Source: Cheiracanthium punctorium | Taxonomy: Eukaryota > Arthropoda > Arachnida > Araneae > Cheiracanthiidae | Assembly: GCA_038373885.1 (NCBI GenBank) | Contig: JAWZYV010012236.1 | Coordinates: 154,024-218,023 of the forward strand | DNA: 64,000 bases | Direction: 5' to 3' | Part shown: positions 34,631-46,570 of the stretch, piece by piece | Layout of the letters: each line of letters begins with the position of its first letter | How positions within the stretch are numbered: position 1 is the first letter of the stretch | Translations under genes and position numbers: made by a program | The notes under the pieces: generated by a model | What the model saw: only the letters and a program-made list of their open reading frames with translations | Databases searched by the model: none | Told to the model about the DNA's origin: nothing

Positions 34631-36069
34631 GTTTATTTTTATTTGTACGATAACCAGAAGCTAAGTTATCCAAGAAATTTTAAGTAAGATCTTTTTTCTC
34701 TGCAAAATTTAGATTCTTTCATTCAATTTTTCTCTACATTAAAGAGCTGAATGTTAGATAAAATTATAATTAAACAGTAGCAGTAAATTAATGTACTGTA
34801 ACTGTGTTCTTGATATTAGCATTCTGGGATCAATCTCAAATAGAAAAGGAGGCTAGTTTCTTTTTTTTTTTTTAAGGCTATAATGAAAGCATTAACCATT
34901 AATTTTTTACTTAATTTTTATTGATGGGTATTTTACACCAGACTAAAGGACAATTAGAAGATTGGACCTAAGAAGTCATCATACTGTGACTTCTTAGGAT
35001 GCCCTTCAGATTTATTGGAATTAACAGAACGGCAGCGATCACGAATGAATAAGAGTTTGGAGTAACAAAAAACACTCATAAGAAACTGGTGTTTGAAAGA
35101 TAAAATAATTAAAACTTTTTAAAATAACGTATTACGGAAGAAAAATTCATCCTTCATCAGCATCTGTTCATACACAGACTCTGTATGATCTGTCTGTGTA
35201 TGATTAGTCTGTGTATGGACGACTGTTGATGAACAATGAATTGAACAATGAATTTTTTTCGTCAGACGTGTCCAGAAGGATAAGTACCTTTTATTGTACG
35301 TCATTTTACAAAGTTTTAATCATTTTATATTTTAAGAGTTTGGATTATTTTTCATAATCTGAAAAAAAATTCAGGATAAATTTCAGCTTTGTAATGTCAT
35401 TGTCCTCATATTTCTGTGTTCTTGGCCATTGTACCATAGATTCACATATGCCAATTTCTATGTAATTTCCTTTCATTCTGAACTACGGACCTTCTTTATG
35501 CACTTTATTGAGCGCTAGTGAAGCACAATGCAGATAGTATTTAATTTTATTATTCGAGATTCTGAACAAGGATTTGCCTGCATTGTCTGCAGATTCTTTT
35601 CCGTTTGCGGCGTATTCTTGTATCCTTCATTTCAGGGTCAGGTGTTCATTATCATGCGAGGTGTCAAAGTGTCGTTCCAATATCCTTCAACACGTGAGTT
35701 CTTTTCACATGCCGGATCTCCCGGATAACGCAAATTGTTGTTGAACTGTGAAATACTTTCACTTGAGCTATAAATAGGCTGCTATGCGTTGGCGATGACA
35801 TAGCCACAGATTACTATTGCTAGAGATAAAACGGTGTTATTATTGACAAAGTCCATCCCATGAACACACGTTTTTTTTTTTTTTTTTTTTTTTTTTTCCC
35901 TTTAAAGATAACTCCAAAAATAAATCGAATTCTTTATTTAGCGCAATTTCAGAGTTTACTTTCTCACAGAGATATGATTCATAAGATCGATGCTTATGTT
36001 TTTTTAATATTGGCTGTGCTGTTTAAAGGTATTATAATTTTAATATGATGACAGGTTTCAAGGAAATTC
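34631..36069. other. AT-rich stretch, no recognised gene
   Basis: Contains a short imperfect repeat of GTCTGTGTATGA units (35190-35225) and a long T-run (35870-35897). Short open frames such as 35528-35728 lack recognisable motifs. Confidence 0.4.
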
Positions 36070-36250
36070 GTCATATACAGGGGCGTAGCCAAGGGGGGGT
36101 TAGGGGGGTCATAACCCCCCCATGAGGAATTTTTTGCAGTGCAAAATGTATATTCTTCACTCCCTTATCACACACTGGTATGCATATATGTGAGTTGCAG
36201 TAGTCGTAACCCCCCCATGAAAAATTTCTGGCTACGCCCCTGGTCATATA
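36070..36250. mobile_element. hAT MITE (165 bp) with exact 8-bp duplication
   Basis: Element 36078-36242 begins CAGGGGCGTAGCCA and ends TGGCTACGCCCCTG (13-14 base perfect inverted repeat). Duplication GTCATATA is exact at 36070-36077 and 36243-36250. Contains G7/C7 runs and ATATATGTGAGTTGCAGTAG, shared with 44114-44242 and 23718-23801. Confidence 0.93.
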
Positions 36251-36713
36251 CAACGTGTTGTTGTGGTTACCTACAGAAGGGAGCCTACTCCTTAGGGTTT
36301 TCGGCTACGCATTCTTCTGGGAGACCCCACAACATTTACGATTGGCCACTTTTTCTAAAAGAATTACCCAGCGAAAGGACATACGGCCCCACAGATTTAA
36401 CTTATTCGTTCGCCACATGTAGACAGTCGTCTTTCATAAGTCCATATGTTATTTTTAATTCATAGTGATAAGTAGAATTACTATGACATTGAGGACAATT
36501 ATATCTGTGGCAAAATGTTTATTTAAGATTTTAATGAACATAATTATTAAGTAATTAAAAATTATTAAATGGTGAGAAAAAGTACAGAAATGTTAAATAC
36601 AGTAACAAAACAATGGAATCGCAGTTTAGTCAAATAAAGTACAATACTAAACATCAACTGACAAAGTTCTCCCGCTTTCCGGTACACTTTTCAATGCGGA
36701 CAAAATAAAATTA

Positions 36714-37153
36714 TAGGGTGTCCGAAAATTATGACTAGACTTTTAAAAATTAATTACAAATAAACGAATAAAGATATTCCCTTTATGTTCCATAAAGAAA
36801 CTATTATAGGCTTTTTTTTCAGTGTGCGCATCATTAGTCGCGCACAACGCACTTTATGAAGCACTGCAGGATCAACACTTTGAATGGTCTCTGTAATTCG
36901 ACCTTTCAGTCCAGAGGTGTCACGAATTGGAGGTTAGTAAAAAATGTTTTTTGACGTATCCTCATAAAAGGGAAGTCAAAAGGTGTAATGTTTGGAGATA
37001 TAGGTGGCCACGGTATTGGACCTAGTTGATCCATCTTATCTACATTTCATTAAAAAGAAACTTAATCTTTTCTTTATGGAGCATAAAAAAATGTAAGTGA
37101 ATGTTTATTTTTAATTCATTTTTGATAATGTAGCCATATTTTCCGGACACTAC
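36714..37153 (-). mobile_element. mariner/Tc1-like element remnant
   Basis: Ends TAGGGTGTCCGAAAATTATG and CATATTTTCCGGACACTAC are inverted copies. On the minus strand, about 36850-37025 encodes IPWPPISPNITPFDF and later, in another frame, a VDPAVLHKVRCARL-like stretch, the catalytic-Asp region and C-terminus of mariner-like transposases. In the first motif the usual Asp in SPDLTP is Asn. Deleted and non-functional. Confidence 0.75.
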
Positions 37154-37363
37154 TTTACTACCGGACTAATACTTTAGATACGTTGACGCATAATCACAAT
37201 AATAAACTCCAGAAAAGTTGTTGAAAATTCACCAATTTGTTTGCAGTACAGTTTTATGGATTTTTGTCAAACTGAGATTGTGGCAAGTTTTTTTTTTTGA
37301 AATGACTAAATTATATTATATCTATTATATCACTCAGTCTCTCTCTCTCTTGCCCATAGATAC

Positions 37364-37715
37364 TAGGGTGTATCGAAAAAACCTTTCTTTCGAAATTCGT
37401 TTGTCCTTAATGCTATTTTTTGGCCAAATTGGCTCAATAAGAAGTGTACCAAATTTCAACGCGATCGGTTAATATCTTCAGGTGCCGCTTTTGACTTAAA
37501 GTTTGAAAAAAAAAAATGAAAAAAAGCAACTTTTTGAAAAAAAAAATTTAAATATAATTTTTTCGAAAATTTCTTGTTTCTGGGAATAAAGTTTACCTTA
37601 TTTGACTCAATAATGCGTGATAAAATTTTCAGCTTGATCGATCAATATGTTCAGTTGCGGAAATTAAGCTTCAAATTTGATAAAAAGTCGAAAAAAAGGG
37701 GAATTTCTGTAAAAA
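37364..37715. repeat. Left terminal inverted repeat of the hAT element
   Basis: Pairs with about 48810-49161 in inverted orientation. Contains A/T runs whose lengths differ between arms. Short open frames in it are not genes. Confidence 0.85.
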
Positions 37716-38594
37716 TGAAAGAAACGTCTTTTAGTCTTGGTCATGAAATTTTGCTGTTGTATCATGTCTGAATGACGTAAATTATGCTTAGTAATAATAA
37801 TAATAATAATAATAATTATAATATAATAGGAACATTGAATTCTTTATTACTAGAATAATTTTATAAATGCATAGCAACATATCTTAAAAACTGCATGACC
37901 GCGTTCTTATAAAGAAAGTATCTCGTGGATGAAAAAACAGCCTACTTTAGTACAGAATCTGAGCTGTGAATCTGTTACCGGAAAGAAGAATGTTGGAAGC
38001 TTAGACATAATGGAGACTAAACGTCGAGAGAAACAGATTCATTGTAAAGAAAAGAGATGCATACTGAATGTAAATAAGACTGTTTCAATTTCTTCATCTG
38101 AAGTGCTTATAAATGAAAGTGAAAGTGAAGCCGAGATAAATTCTGATTCAGACAAAGAGTTCAATCCTTCTGAAAAATTGAAAGAAAAAATAAAGCTTGC
38201 TAACTTTGCCAGTGCAGTTTACAGGACTCACATTTCTAATCGGAAAGCAGCTCTTTTAGCTTCATCTCTTTTAGAAGACGTAGGTCTTGTTACAACTGTA
38301 CTGATAACAAAGAGAAATTGATTGACCCAAATAAACCCAGGTAGCACAAAGATATTGACGAATGTCCACCGATATCGGGCAATATTTTGAAAGTCTCTGA
38401 ATGTCATACATTGAATTTACGACATCTGCCGATATTGGCAGATATTAATTAAAAGTAATCCTTTTTAAAAACATTTAAGAGAATTTCTTCAATTATTTTA
38501 TAACCTTATCATTCAGAAATAACATCCTAATGTTTTTTTTTTTTCATTTAGTCCAATTTTTTAGCGATATACTTATTTCAATGTACTATTTTAA

Positions 38595-38738
38595 ACATTG
38601 GTGAATATCAGGGAATATCGCAGAAATGATATTCTGTTTACAACATTGGTGAATATCAGGGAATATCGCAGAAATGATATTCTGTTTACAACATTGGTGA
38701 ATATCTGGGAATATCACAGAAATGATATTATGTTTACA
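38595..38738. repeat. Subterminal tandem array, three 48-base units
   Basis: Units starting ACATTGGTGAATATC at 38595, 38643 and 38691. The first two are identical and the third differs at a few positions. The motif GAATATC...GATATTC gives dyad symmetry. The similarly placed array in the 20173-21789 element has a 50-base unit. Confidence 0.95.
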
Positions 38739-38744
38739 ACATTC

Positions 38745-38868
38745 AACTCGCGCATGCGTACTAATCGTTATTCTTGGCGTGCGGGAGGAACAGGAATTCC
38801 CAAACATCAACAACGTGGGAAGTCGGAGGCCGCCATTGAACTTATTTCAGGATACATTTCTGATCGTC
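38745..38868 (+). promoter_or_regulatory. Promoter-like region with NRF1-type motif
   Basis: TCGCGCATGCGTACT contains GCGCATGCG, the core of the NRF1-type palindrome (GCGCATGCGC). The surrounding 120 bases are GC-richer than the neighbourhood and contain GGCCGCCATTG. A start codon follows at 38869. There is no TATA box. This is compatible with a TATA-less promoter for the following exon; activity is inferred only. Confidence 0.45.
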
Positions 38869-38900
38869 ATGGCAAAGGATATAGAATTATCTTCTAAAAT
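38869..38900 (+). CDS. First coding exon of a THAP-like gene (predicted)
   Basis: ATG at 38869 opens MAKDIELSSK and ends at 38900 before a strong splice donor GTAAGTAC. The 32 coding bases leave phase 2 and join in frame to the exon at 43004-43102. Very short, so the support comes from the donor, the promoter-like upstream region, and the in-frame join. Confidence 0.45.
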
Positions 38901-41134
38901 GTAAGTACATCTTTTATGTTATTTAACTGTCATTTACATTGTTTTTTTATATATTGATTTATGTATTGTTTGTTTATATGACGATGCAACGAAGAATATG
39001 CTGCACATCAAATCAGTATTTTTTTTCTACAATTGTGTAAATATTTCGTGAAAGGTGTTTTTGTCTGCACTTTCTATGTTAGCCATATTTTGAAAGAGAA
39101 CGTAAATATATTTGCCGTTGCGGCCATTATGTGAAATATTCTTGTACATTTTTATTGTGATTGTTATAGTGCACAAAAAATACTGAGTTATTTTTGATAT
39201 AGTGCACACTAAAAATATAATATCGAAGCTTTGGGGGGGGGGGTGATTTCAGCTTCTTAGAAGCAAAGAAGTTTATCTTCATCGCAGTTTATATCAGAAG
39301 TTTTAATTTATTTAAGGAACATATTTCTAATTTTTTTTTGGGGGGGGGGCGAGTATAGAGCTTTTGAAACGTTTAAAGCTCAACTTCATGTGTTTAAAAT
39401 TAATGTGAAGAAACACAAGAATTACATTCAATATTAAGTAGCTAAGAAAATTTGAGGAAATACAAATTGTTATTTTTTTTATTATTTAGTGGTTAGTCTA
39501 GTAGTTAGTTCGCAGCGTACTTTGAGTTTCATTTTGCATGTGATATACCATCATTTCAGGGTTGGGTTTTTGACTTCAAAAACTGGTTTTCGACATGACA
39601 AGTATCAAAATCTGGTTTAAACCGTCAAAAACTAATCCATAAAAGAAAAAGAACAATATGCAAACTAATTATGCAGTATATTGCATTAAACTAAATGCCT
39701 AATTAAAATTAATTATATTAAAATATAATAATTATACTAGCACATAAGTTGTGCTCACTAAGAATAATTAGTTTAATACCATTTATATAATACAAATTTA
39801 TAAATTTAATGTATACAATATTATATATAAAAATTGTATATATCAGTGGCACAGCCAGAAATTTATCATGTGTGTGTGTGGTTACAACTACTGCAACTCA
39901 CATATATGTATACGTGTGTGTGTGATACGGGAGTGAAGAATATACTTTTTGTATGACGAAGAATATACTTCTTGTATGACAAAAAATATTCCTCATTGGA
40001 GGGGGTTGTGACTCCCCTATCCCCCTTGGCTACGCCACTGATATATGTAATTAATGAATAATATTCTGCAGTTTTTCAAAAATTTCAAACTAACGTATGG
40101 GTAAACATTTCCTAGAAGAAACATCAAGTTTATTTTTGGTTTAATCTAAATATCTAAATTGAAAAGGCTTTAAGGAATAGCCAATAGCATAGCAATTTCA
40201 CTCATTTAGACTAAAGAGATAAAAGATCAGATCGTTTTAACTATCAGTATACTAAAGTTTTCCATTCAAAATAGAATTAGTAAAAAATTTTGGGACTTGG
40301 ATGCTATGAGTAAGCACATCTTTACAAAGTACATAATGGTCTTACTTCTTAAAAATAAATAAACCTGATAGATGTAAACAAAGTAAGCATTTTTTACTGA
40401 TTATAGTGCTTTATTTTTCTAAATATTAATTGATTAATTCATTACAGATATTGAAGTACAAGCTATTTTGCAATAAAGTAAAACACTTAAAAGTATTGTT
40501 TATTTTTTCCACTCAATATTTGAGGTTTTTGACAGTTTTTGACATGATGGTTTAAACCATGGTTAAAACTGTCAAAAACTAGCCAACCCTGCATCATTTG
40601 TTTCCATCGCATAACTTTTACTACTTTAAAAATCTCAATTTTTTTTTCTGCTGGAGCCCAATCATGACCCACAGCAAATTTTAGTTAATGAAATTTGTAA
40701 CACATATCTTGTATCTTGATTATCAAATTTATAATTTTAGAAAAGTTGGTCACGAGATATTTTGATATGGAGTGCCATACCTAAGATTTTATTTTGTTGA
40801 GGACTGTGTATCAAATTGTAACCTAAGTTTCATCTGTAAGCTAAGTAAACAGTCAGATATTCAGGGGGGGGGGGGCTGGCTTACAGTTGCCTTAACCACC
40901 AGTCTGGATACGTGCCTTAGTTCGTTATATACTGGGTTTGCTATAAGAGTTCGACTGTATAGGAGAGATGAGAAATGATGATCTATCATATAATGAAATA
41001 TGGTTATTTTTCCCGTGGTTTTCTCCAGTTGTTGTAATGTGAATATTCCTTCTCGATCGAAAGGCATTCTCCCCCCCCAGGGGGAGAATGCCTTTGGTTT
41101 TTCAGTTTTTCATTTGGTTGTGCAACTGCACCCC

Positions 41135-42336
41135 CTATTTGCCACGAGAGGCTGGGCAGGCCGGATTAAAGTGCTCTGGCGATTTGGCGTGCATCCTTTG
41201 GCAAGAGTCGTTTCTCCCGCCGCCGTTACACACTGCACGCTAGGGGTTGCCGCCCGCATGAAATTTTATCTCGCAGCTATGACAATGTTTTGACTGGTGT
41301 TGATAAGTGATTTTTAAGAGATATTAAACTTTAAAATTGGAACACATTTTAAGAAAGGCTGATCTATGCAAACGAAATAGTTTTTCTGCTCTTTTCGATT
41401 TATAAATAGAGCGCTCAACGTTGCCTTACGCTGAGGCCTGTGGGGTGATTATGGATTGATGCAATTTATGGGATCTGCATCAGTTATGTTTCATCAATTT
41501 TTCATTTCAAATAATTGCATTGCTTCCGCACTTTAGCATTGAAAGACTAAAGTTAGGAAGCAACGCTGGACGCATAAGGGGACTAGTCAATTTAAACATC
41601 CTAACTATCCTAATTTAAACATTGTAAAGTAGAGAGCCTGCAGGTCATGACTTGTAAAGTTCATTTGCATGTAAACTAGATCTCTTTTTTCATTTGTGTA
41701 TTACATGAAGTGTGCTTTTAAAAAAATTACAAGCAAAAAATATTCATTAGAAAAGTGTGTTTAAAATATCGGTTCTCCATCCTCTAAACCTAGCTGTGGG
41801 AATTTTCGATTAGAATAGAACGACCTCAGAATTGCTAACATTAAGATACTGTATAGGATAATTTAGGATTTTGTTTGTTTAAAAAGAAACATACAAAATA
41901 TAGCAATTTTAAAAGCCAAAGTAAGGGGGAAATAAGAACGAATGAATTTTAAAAGAACAGATAATTAAGACAAAAAAATTTTTAAAAATTATAATGCAAT
42001 ATATGGGATCTGCATCAATTATATTTCATCAATTCATTTCAAATGATGCTTTTTAACTGTCCACTGTTTCTTTTTTATTTCCGTAACATATTACCTTCAA
42101 ATCTAAAATTGTAATTTTAGACTGCAATTTTAAATGCATTAAAATATATATTTAGAACAATTAATCAAAAAAAAAAAAAAAAATATTGCTGTTTTTCGCG
42201 GATCAACTTGCGGTGCGGGCGGCAACCCCTAGCGTGGAGTGTATAACAGCGGGAGAAACGACTCTTGCCAAAGGATGCACGCCAAATCGCCAGAGAGCAC
42301 TTTAATCCGGCCTGCCCAGCCTCTCGTCTATTTGCC
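41135..42336. mobile_element. Mutator-like (MULE) MITE, 1184 bp
   Basis: Element 41144-42327 with terminal repeats of about 120-130 bases (ACGAGAGGCTGGGCAGGCCG..., GGCGTGCATCCTTTGGCAAG, ACGCTAGGGGTTGCCGCCCG and their complements). The 9-bp duplication CTATTTGCC is exact at 41135-41143 and 42328-42336. Long terminal repeats plus a 9-bp duplication fit Mutator-like elements. No transposase. Open frames in the arms are by-products. Confidence 0.9.
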
Positions 42337-43003
42337 ACCCCTGATCCCCCCATTACGCAGATAACCTTTGTAGTTTTGCTGTAATTAAAAGCAGCCTTGT
42401 GGACACTATTAACAGAGAATTGCATTATCTAAAATTATTCGAACTCAGTTACAGACAGCGCTCGAAAGTTGTGGTTGTCTGCTTACCCAGGGCAGTCAGA
42501 TTTTTAAACGGGCAAGTAAAACAAAGAATTCAGTTGCCCTTAGGGCAACCAAAAAGAAAAGAATTTTCTTTCATGGTAATTATCAAAAAGAGTAGAAAGA
42601 AAGAAACTACTATTGTTTTATCTTCAGTGTGCTCGTTTCCTATTTGTTTACAAGCAGCCGATCACCGTCAAGAGAATTCTGCCATCATAGTCAAATCATA
42701 CGTAGTCAAAAATCCATTTTTCATAGTAACGGCCGCAATTAAAAAAAAAAAAATTGTATAGCAAAAGTTGCATGGGCAACAAACTGTACTTGGCTGTGAC
42801 CAAAATAATTTCAGAGATTGCCCGAGGGGCAGCACAAAAAGAAAACAAAACACAAGATTCTACCCTTAGTTACAGACATTGCGGATAAGTTATTTGTAAA
42901 AATATTTCATGTTAATGTACGGGCTATTTTGCTTCAATATTGTCATTTGTAAAACTTTTTGTTTTGACTTCACCCCCTTTTTAATTAGTTTTTCTTTCTA
43001 CAG

Positions 43004-43102
43004 AAAAAAGAAGTCCTCCCATGTTACGTGTGTCCTTTATGACACAGCTAGAGTGAAAGAACCTGAACGCCAATATCATAGGTTTCCGAAAGACCCAATA
43101 AT
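43004..43102 (+). CDS. THAP-like exon
   Basis: Flanked by a pyrimidine-rich acceptor (TTTTTCTTTCTACAG) and a donor GTAAGTG. In the frame set by the first exon it encodes KKKSSHVTCVLYDTARVKEP followed by ERQYHRFPKDPI. The HRFPKDP core is a hallmark of the THAP zinc-binding DNA-recognition domain, and a Cys precedes it at the right distance. The usual second Cys is not at the expected place (Tyr-Asp instead), so zinc binding is doubtful. The next exon was not identified with certainty. Probably the N-terminal DNA-binding part of the element's own transposase, or a captured gene. Confidence 0.6.
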
Positions 43103-43188
43103 GTAAGTGTTAATTTTAGTAATACCATGTGTTACTCATTTTGTAATGAAGCTATCAACAAATTCTTTATGTATGGTAATGTACAATG

Positions 43189-43290
43189 TAGGGATGCACG
43201 GAATATTCGGTATACTGGCAGTATACCTATTCGACTGTATACCGTGACGGTTCGGCCAAATACTTAAATATTCGACAACCGAATAGTAAA
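43189..43290. mobile_element. End of a hAT-like element (TAGGGATGCACGGAATATTCGG type)
   Basis: Starts TAGGGATGCACGGAATATTC and is rich in ATTCGG/CCGAAT and GTATAC motifs, in the style of the TAGGGATGCA hAT families. The opposite end was not located. Confidence 0.45.
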
Positions 43291-43848
43291 CAAATTTAAG
43301 TATTCCCCAATTAGTAAACAAATACATATTTTTTATATCAGAAATGAAAGATATAGTATAGTACCATAGTACTAAATTGATTCAAGTTGTTACTAATATC
43401 ACATGTGAATAAGCGTTAGAAACCCGTATAAAGTCCTCCTACCAAGGCACCCCCATCCTTGGCAGATAGTCCTAACGTAGCATTCCACAATCACACACAC
43501 ACACAAAAAAAAACAATATCCCAATGAAATTAGTTTTAATGTAAGAGAAAACACTCAGATGTTAAATTTGAATTTTGTTGCTTTTCAGTTTTTCTTAAAT
43601 CATGACACATTGCATTAACCTGTGCTATTACTAACTGATTTAAATTTGAAACAGTAATCAGGAAAAAAAAAACTCATAACATTAAGGTAATTAACTCCTA
43701 AAGTAATCAATATGCTTATTCATTAGGGATGAGAATTCATTTGTGGTGAATAGTCACTGTTATGCCATAAAAGTGTCATTTGTTTATATTTAAATTCTAG
43801 ATTTTCCTATAAAAACAATTTTATGGAAATTTACCTTCCATGGCCAAC

Positions 43849-44040
43849 CTAAAATTGGTACTTACGTATTATCCCGGTGGTCATTCCAGCCAAACTATTT
43901 TTCCGTCAAACGAGTTGCCAAACTGTTGCCCCAATCGTATTCAAAACCATTAATAATTTCATATGTCCAGCATTTCTCTTGGCAAAAAAAATTGCTCGTC
44001 TTGGCAGACTGCCGGGATAATACGTAAGTACCCTAAAATT
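43849..44040. mobile_element. hAT-like MITE (176 bp), GGTACTTACGTAT family, copy 2
   Basis: Element 43857-44032 with ends GGTACTTACGTATTATCCCG and CGGGATAATACGTAAGTACC, a perfect 20-base inverted repeat. The duplication CTAAAATT is exact at 43849-43856 and 44033-44040. Copy 1 lies at 22958-23128. Confidence 0.93.
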
Positions 44041-44105
44041 TATCACTAACAGTCTGTTATCTGTTATTACTTTTTTTTTCTCTACCAAGTCTAAGCAAAT
44101 TTTGG

Positions 44106-44250
44106 GTGCCACTCAGGGGCGTAGCCAAGGGGGGGGGGTAGGGGGGTCATCCCCCCCCATGAGAAATTTTACACGTATACATATATATGAGTTGTAGTAG
44201 TCGTAACCCCCCCCCTATGAAAAGTTTCTGGCTACGCCCCTGGTGCCACT
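44106..44250. mobile_element. hAT MITE (129 bp) with exact 8-bp duplication
   Basis: Element 44114-44242, ends CAGGGGCGTAGCCA and TGGCTACGCCCCTG. Duplication GTGCCACT at 44106-44113 and 44243-44250. Same family as 36078-36242, with G10 and C9 runs. Confidence 0.93.
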
Positions 44251-44699
44251 AATAATACTTAACTCAAACTAAAACCCAATCTAATTAAAAATTATTGGAT
44301 CTGGGGATCAAACTTGCTAGTTAGTATTGTTTCATTAATTAATTAAAAAACTAGTATAAAACAGCATACTATACCATTTTGATATGTTTTGAAATGAGCA
44401 ATGTATTTTTTAATTAATAGTTTTTCCAATATCAATGGTTTAAAATATTCATCAATTTTATTTTTTTTCTACTGTCAATTATTTTAAGAGTAAAAGAGAG
44501 TAACAAAAAGTCAAATCTGATTCTTCCGCTAATTATTAATTTAAAAATGCAAAATTTCCTGATTTTGATGGGGGAAACTTACTAATTTCATTCTGATAAT
44601 TTAAACCTTTAAGCAAACCATGTGGTTAAAATATTTTAGCTAATTTTATCGTGTAGCAATTACATGTCTGAAAAGCTTTCTTTTTTCTTTCTTTTGTAG

Positions 44700-44890
44700 C
44701 TGCTGCTGCTTTGAAGTTTAAGGAGAAGGACAAGGAGGTTTTGGCAAATATGTTTGGTCGAAGTTTAGCTGAAGCATCTGATTAGAATAAAAAAAAGATT
44801 CGTGCTTCAGATTGTTCCTTAACATTTGATATTGTGGACAATTATACTGAAAACTTATAAAGATAATTTTGTTTTTAAAAATAAAATATG
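44700..44890 (+). CDS. Possible terminal exon (unrecognised)
   Basis: After a strong acceptor (CTTTCTTTTGTAG, ending 44699) a frame reads AAALKFKEKDKEVLANMFGR then SLAEASD and stops at 44785. An AATAAAA signal at about 44879 lies about 95 bases further. The layout fits a terminal exon with a short 3' UTR. Its phase does not fit a direct join to the THAP-like exon, so another exon or another gene must be involved. I do not recognise the protein. Confidence 0.4.
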
Positions 44891-45250
44891 AAAATCTGTT
44901 TCATGTAATTTTTTGGAAAGAAAACTTAATTTGAAGTGTGTTTATAATTAGGGATATTTAAAATATTAAAAATGTACATTACTAATTTTTTACCAGTGTT
45001 AATCCTTTTCCAGTAAGCTGTTTAAAGCGCATTTTGTTTTGCATGAATTAAAACTTAAATTAGTTTTTAAAATTCACAATTGTGCAATTTTAAGCATTAC
45101 TCAATTTTAATAGCATTTCCAATTTAATGAAAATCTTAAAATGTAGCCCAAAAAAGATTTTGATCCATTTATTTCAAATCAAAATTTATTTATTTTAATA
45201 TTTTCTTCTTCTGTTGTTTACAACCAATAATATTTGCTTTTCGATCAAGT

Positions 45251-45684
45251 TACAGTAGAACCCTGATTATCCAAGGTGGTCAGAATCAAACATGCCTCGG
45301 ATAACACTGACAATCATAATCACAATTACAGTTTTAAACATACTGCAGATCATGTCCAGACTTTGAAACGATTACAGTCAAATGTAATTCCCTATAAGAA
45401 TGCTATTTTATAAATTCTACAGAAATAGTGTAATAAAATTGCATTACTTCAGAATTTTCGGAATATTTGATTTCACTAAGATCAAGATTACTACCTTTTT
45501 GCAAATTTAACAGTAACCGGTCATAATCCTTTTAGGAATTGGCCATAGTCGTAATCCTTATCAATTCTTGTAATCAATTGCAGATGGATGTGTAATCATC
45601 CGAAGTCTGATCATGAATCTTTTACATTAACCAAGGTGTCACATTGAATATCATGGAGCATTGCATAACCAAGGTTCTACTGTA
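45251..45684. mobile_element. pogo/Tigger-like MITE (430 bp)
   Basis: Element 45253-45682 begins CAGTAGAACCCTGATTATCC and ends AACCAAGGTTCTACTG; TA flanks both sides. The CAGTAGAACC end is typical of Tigger-type elements. No transposase frame inside. Confidence 0.85.
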
Positions 45685-46472
45685 CTTTGAAACATTATAA
45701 AGAAATGTATTTAATCACTCGTAACTGGAATTATCATTCACCCCTCTTGTAATTTTTAATGAAATCCAAAGGCTTAAGAGATTAACTTTTAATACAAATA
45801 TATTGAAAATGAATTCATTGTATCTAAGATGCATTAGTGCTTCATTGAAATTAATATAAATTAGGGGGGGGGAAATAACCTCCAATGGCAAATTACATTT
45901 TGTGGGAAACGTTTCAAGGTAAGTACAGAGTAAAAAAAAAGAAATATGAGCATATTACTGGAATTTTTTTTTCTTTAATAGCTATTATTTTACTCGAAGA
46001 AAAGCTCTATTTATACTTCCTGCCCCCTCCCTTTTCCCTTTACACATATGGCAAACATTTATTGTATACTTTGAAATTGGTAATAACTCCCACAATCTTT
46101 CTGAAAAATTCTAGATAAACTGTGTTGACCAAAGAAAAGAGTATGCAGTTTGATTTAACACTGAGGTTGTTATAGCAGAGCTGTATTAATTAAAAATATA
46201 TTGTCTTTGTGGATTTTATGAGTAGTGGCTACTATAAAATCCAAAGTAAATTTTATATTCTATAGGTGATTATAAAATAGCTTTCTATAGTAAAAGCTTC
46301 AACTATATTTGTTCAAGCTTTTAATTGTACTCTACAATATAAATTGCTGCACAATTTCAGTATTAAAGGCCTTTACGTTCTCCAAAAGGTGAGTCAGAAT
46401 CTGCGTGAAGAATGATCTTTTAGCACCATCAAATGAAAACTCATGTACAAAATTTTTTTTCCCAGTCATTAA

Positions 46473-46503
<31 letters not shown>

Positions 46504-46570
46504 TGTTTCAGCTAACCTATTAAAGCATCAGCCATCAGGTCAATATTGTATGTTTGGGCTCCTACTTGTG

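Noticed and set aside
38586..38897. Repetitive open frames on both strands (NIREYRRNDILF, IISAIFPDIHQCCK)
   Set aside because: Translations of the 48-base tandem array, whose unit is a multiple of three; no protein evidence.
41000..42425. Open frames with GWAGRIKVLWRFGVHPL-like sequence in both orientations
   Set aside because: Translations of the terminal repeats of the MULE-like MITE.
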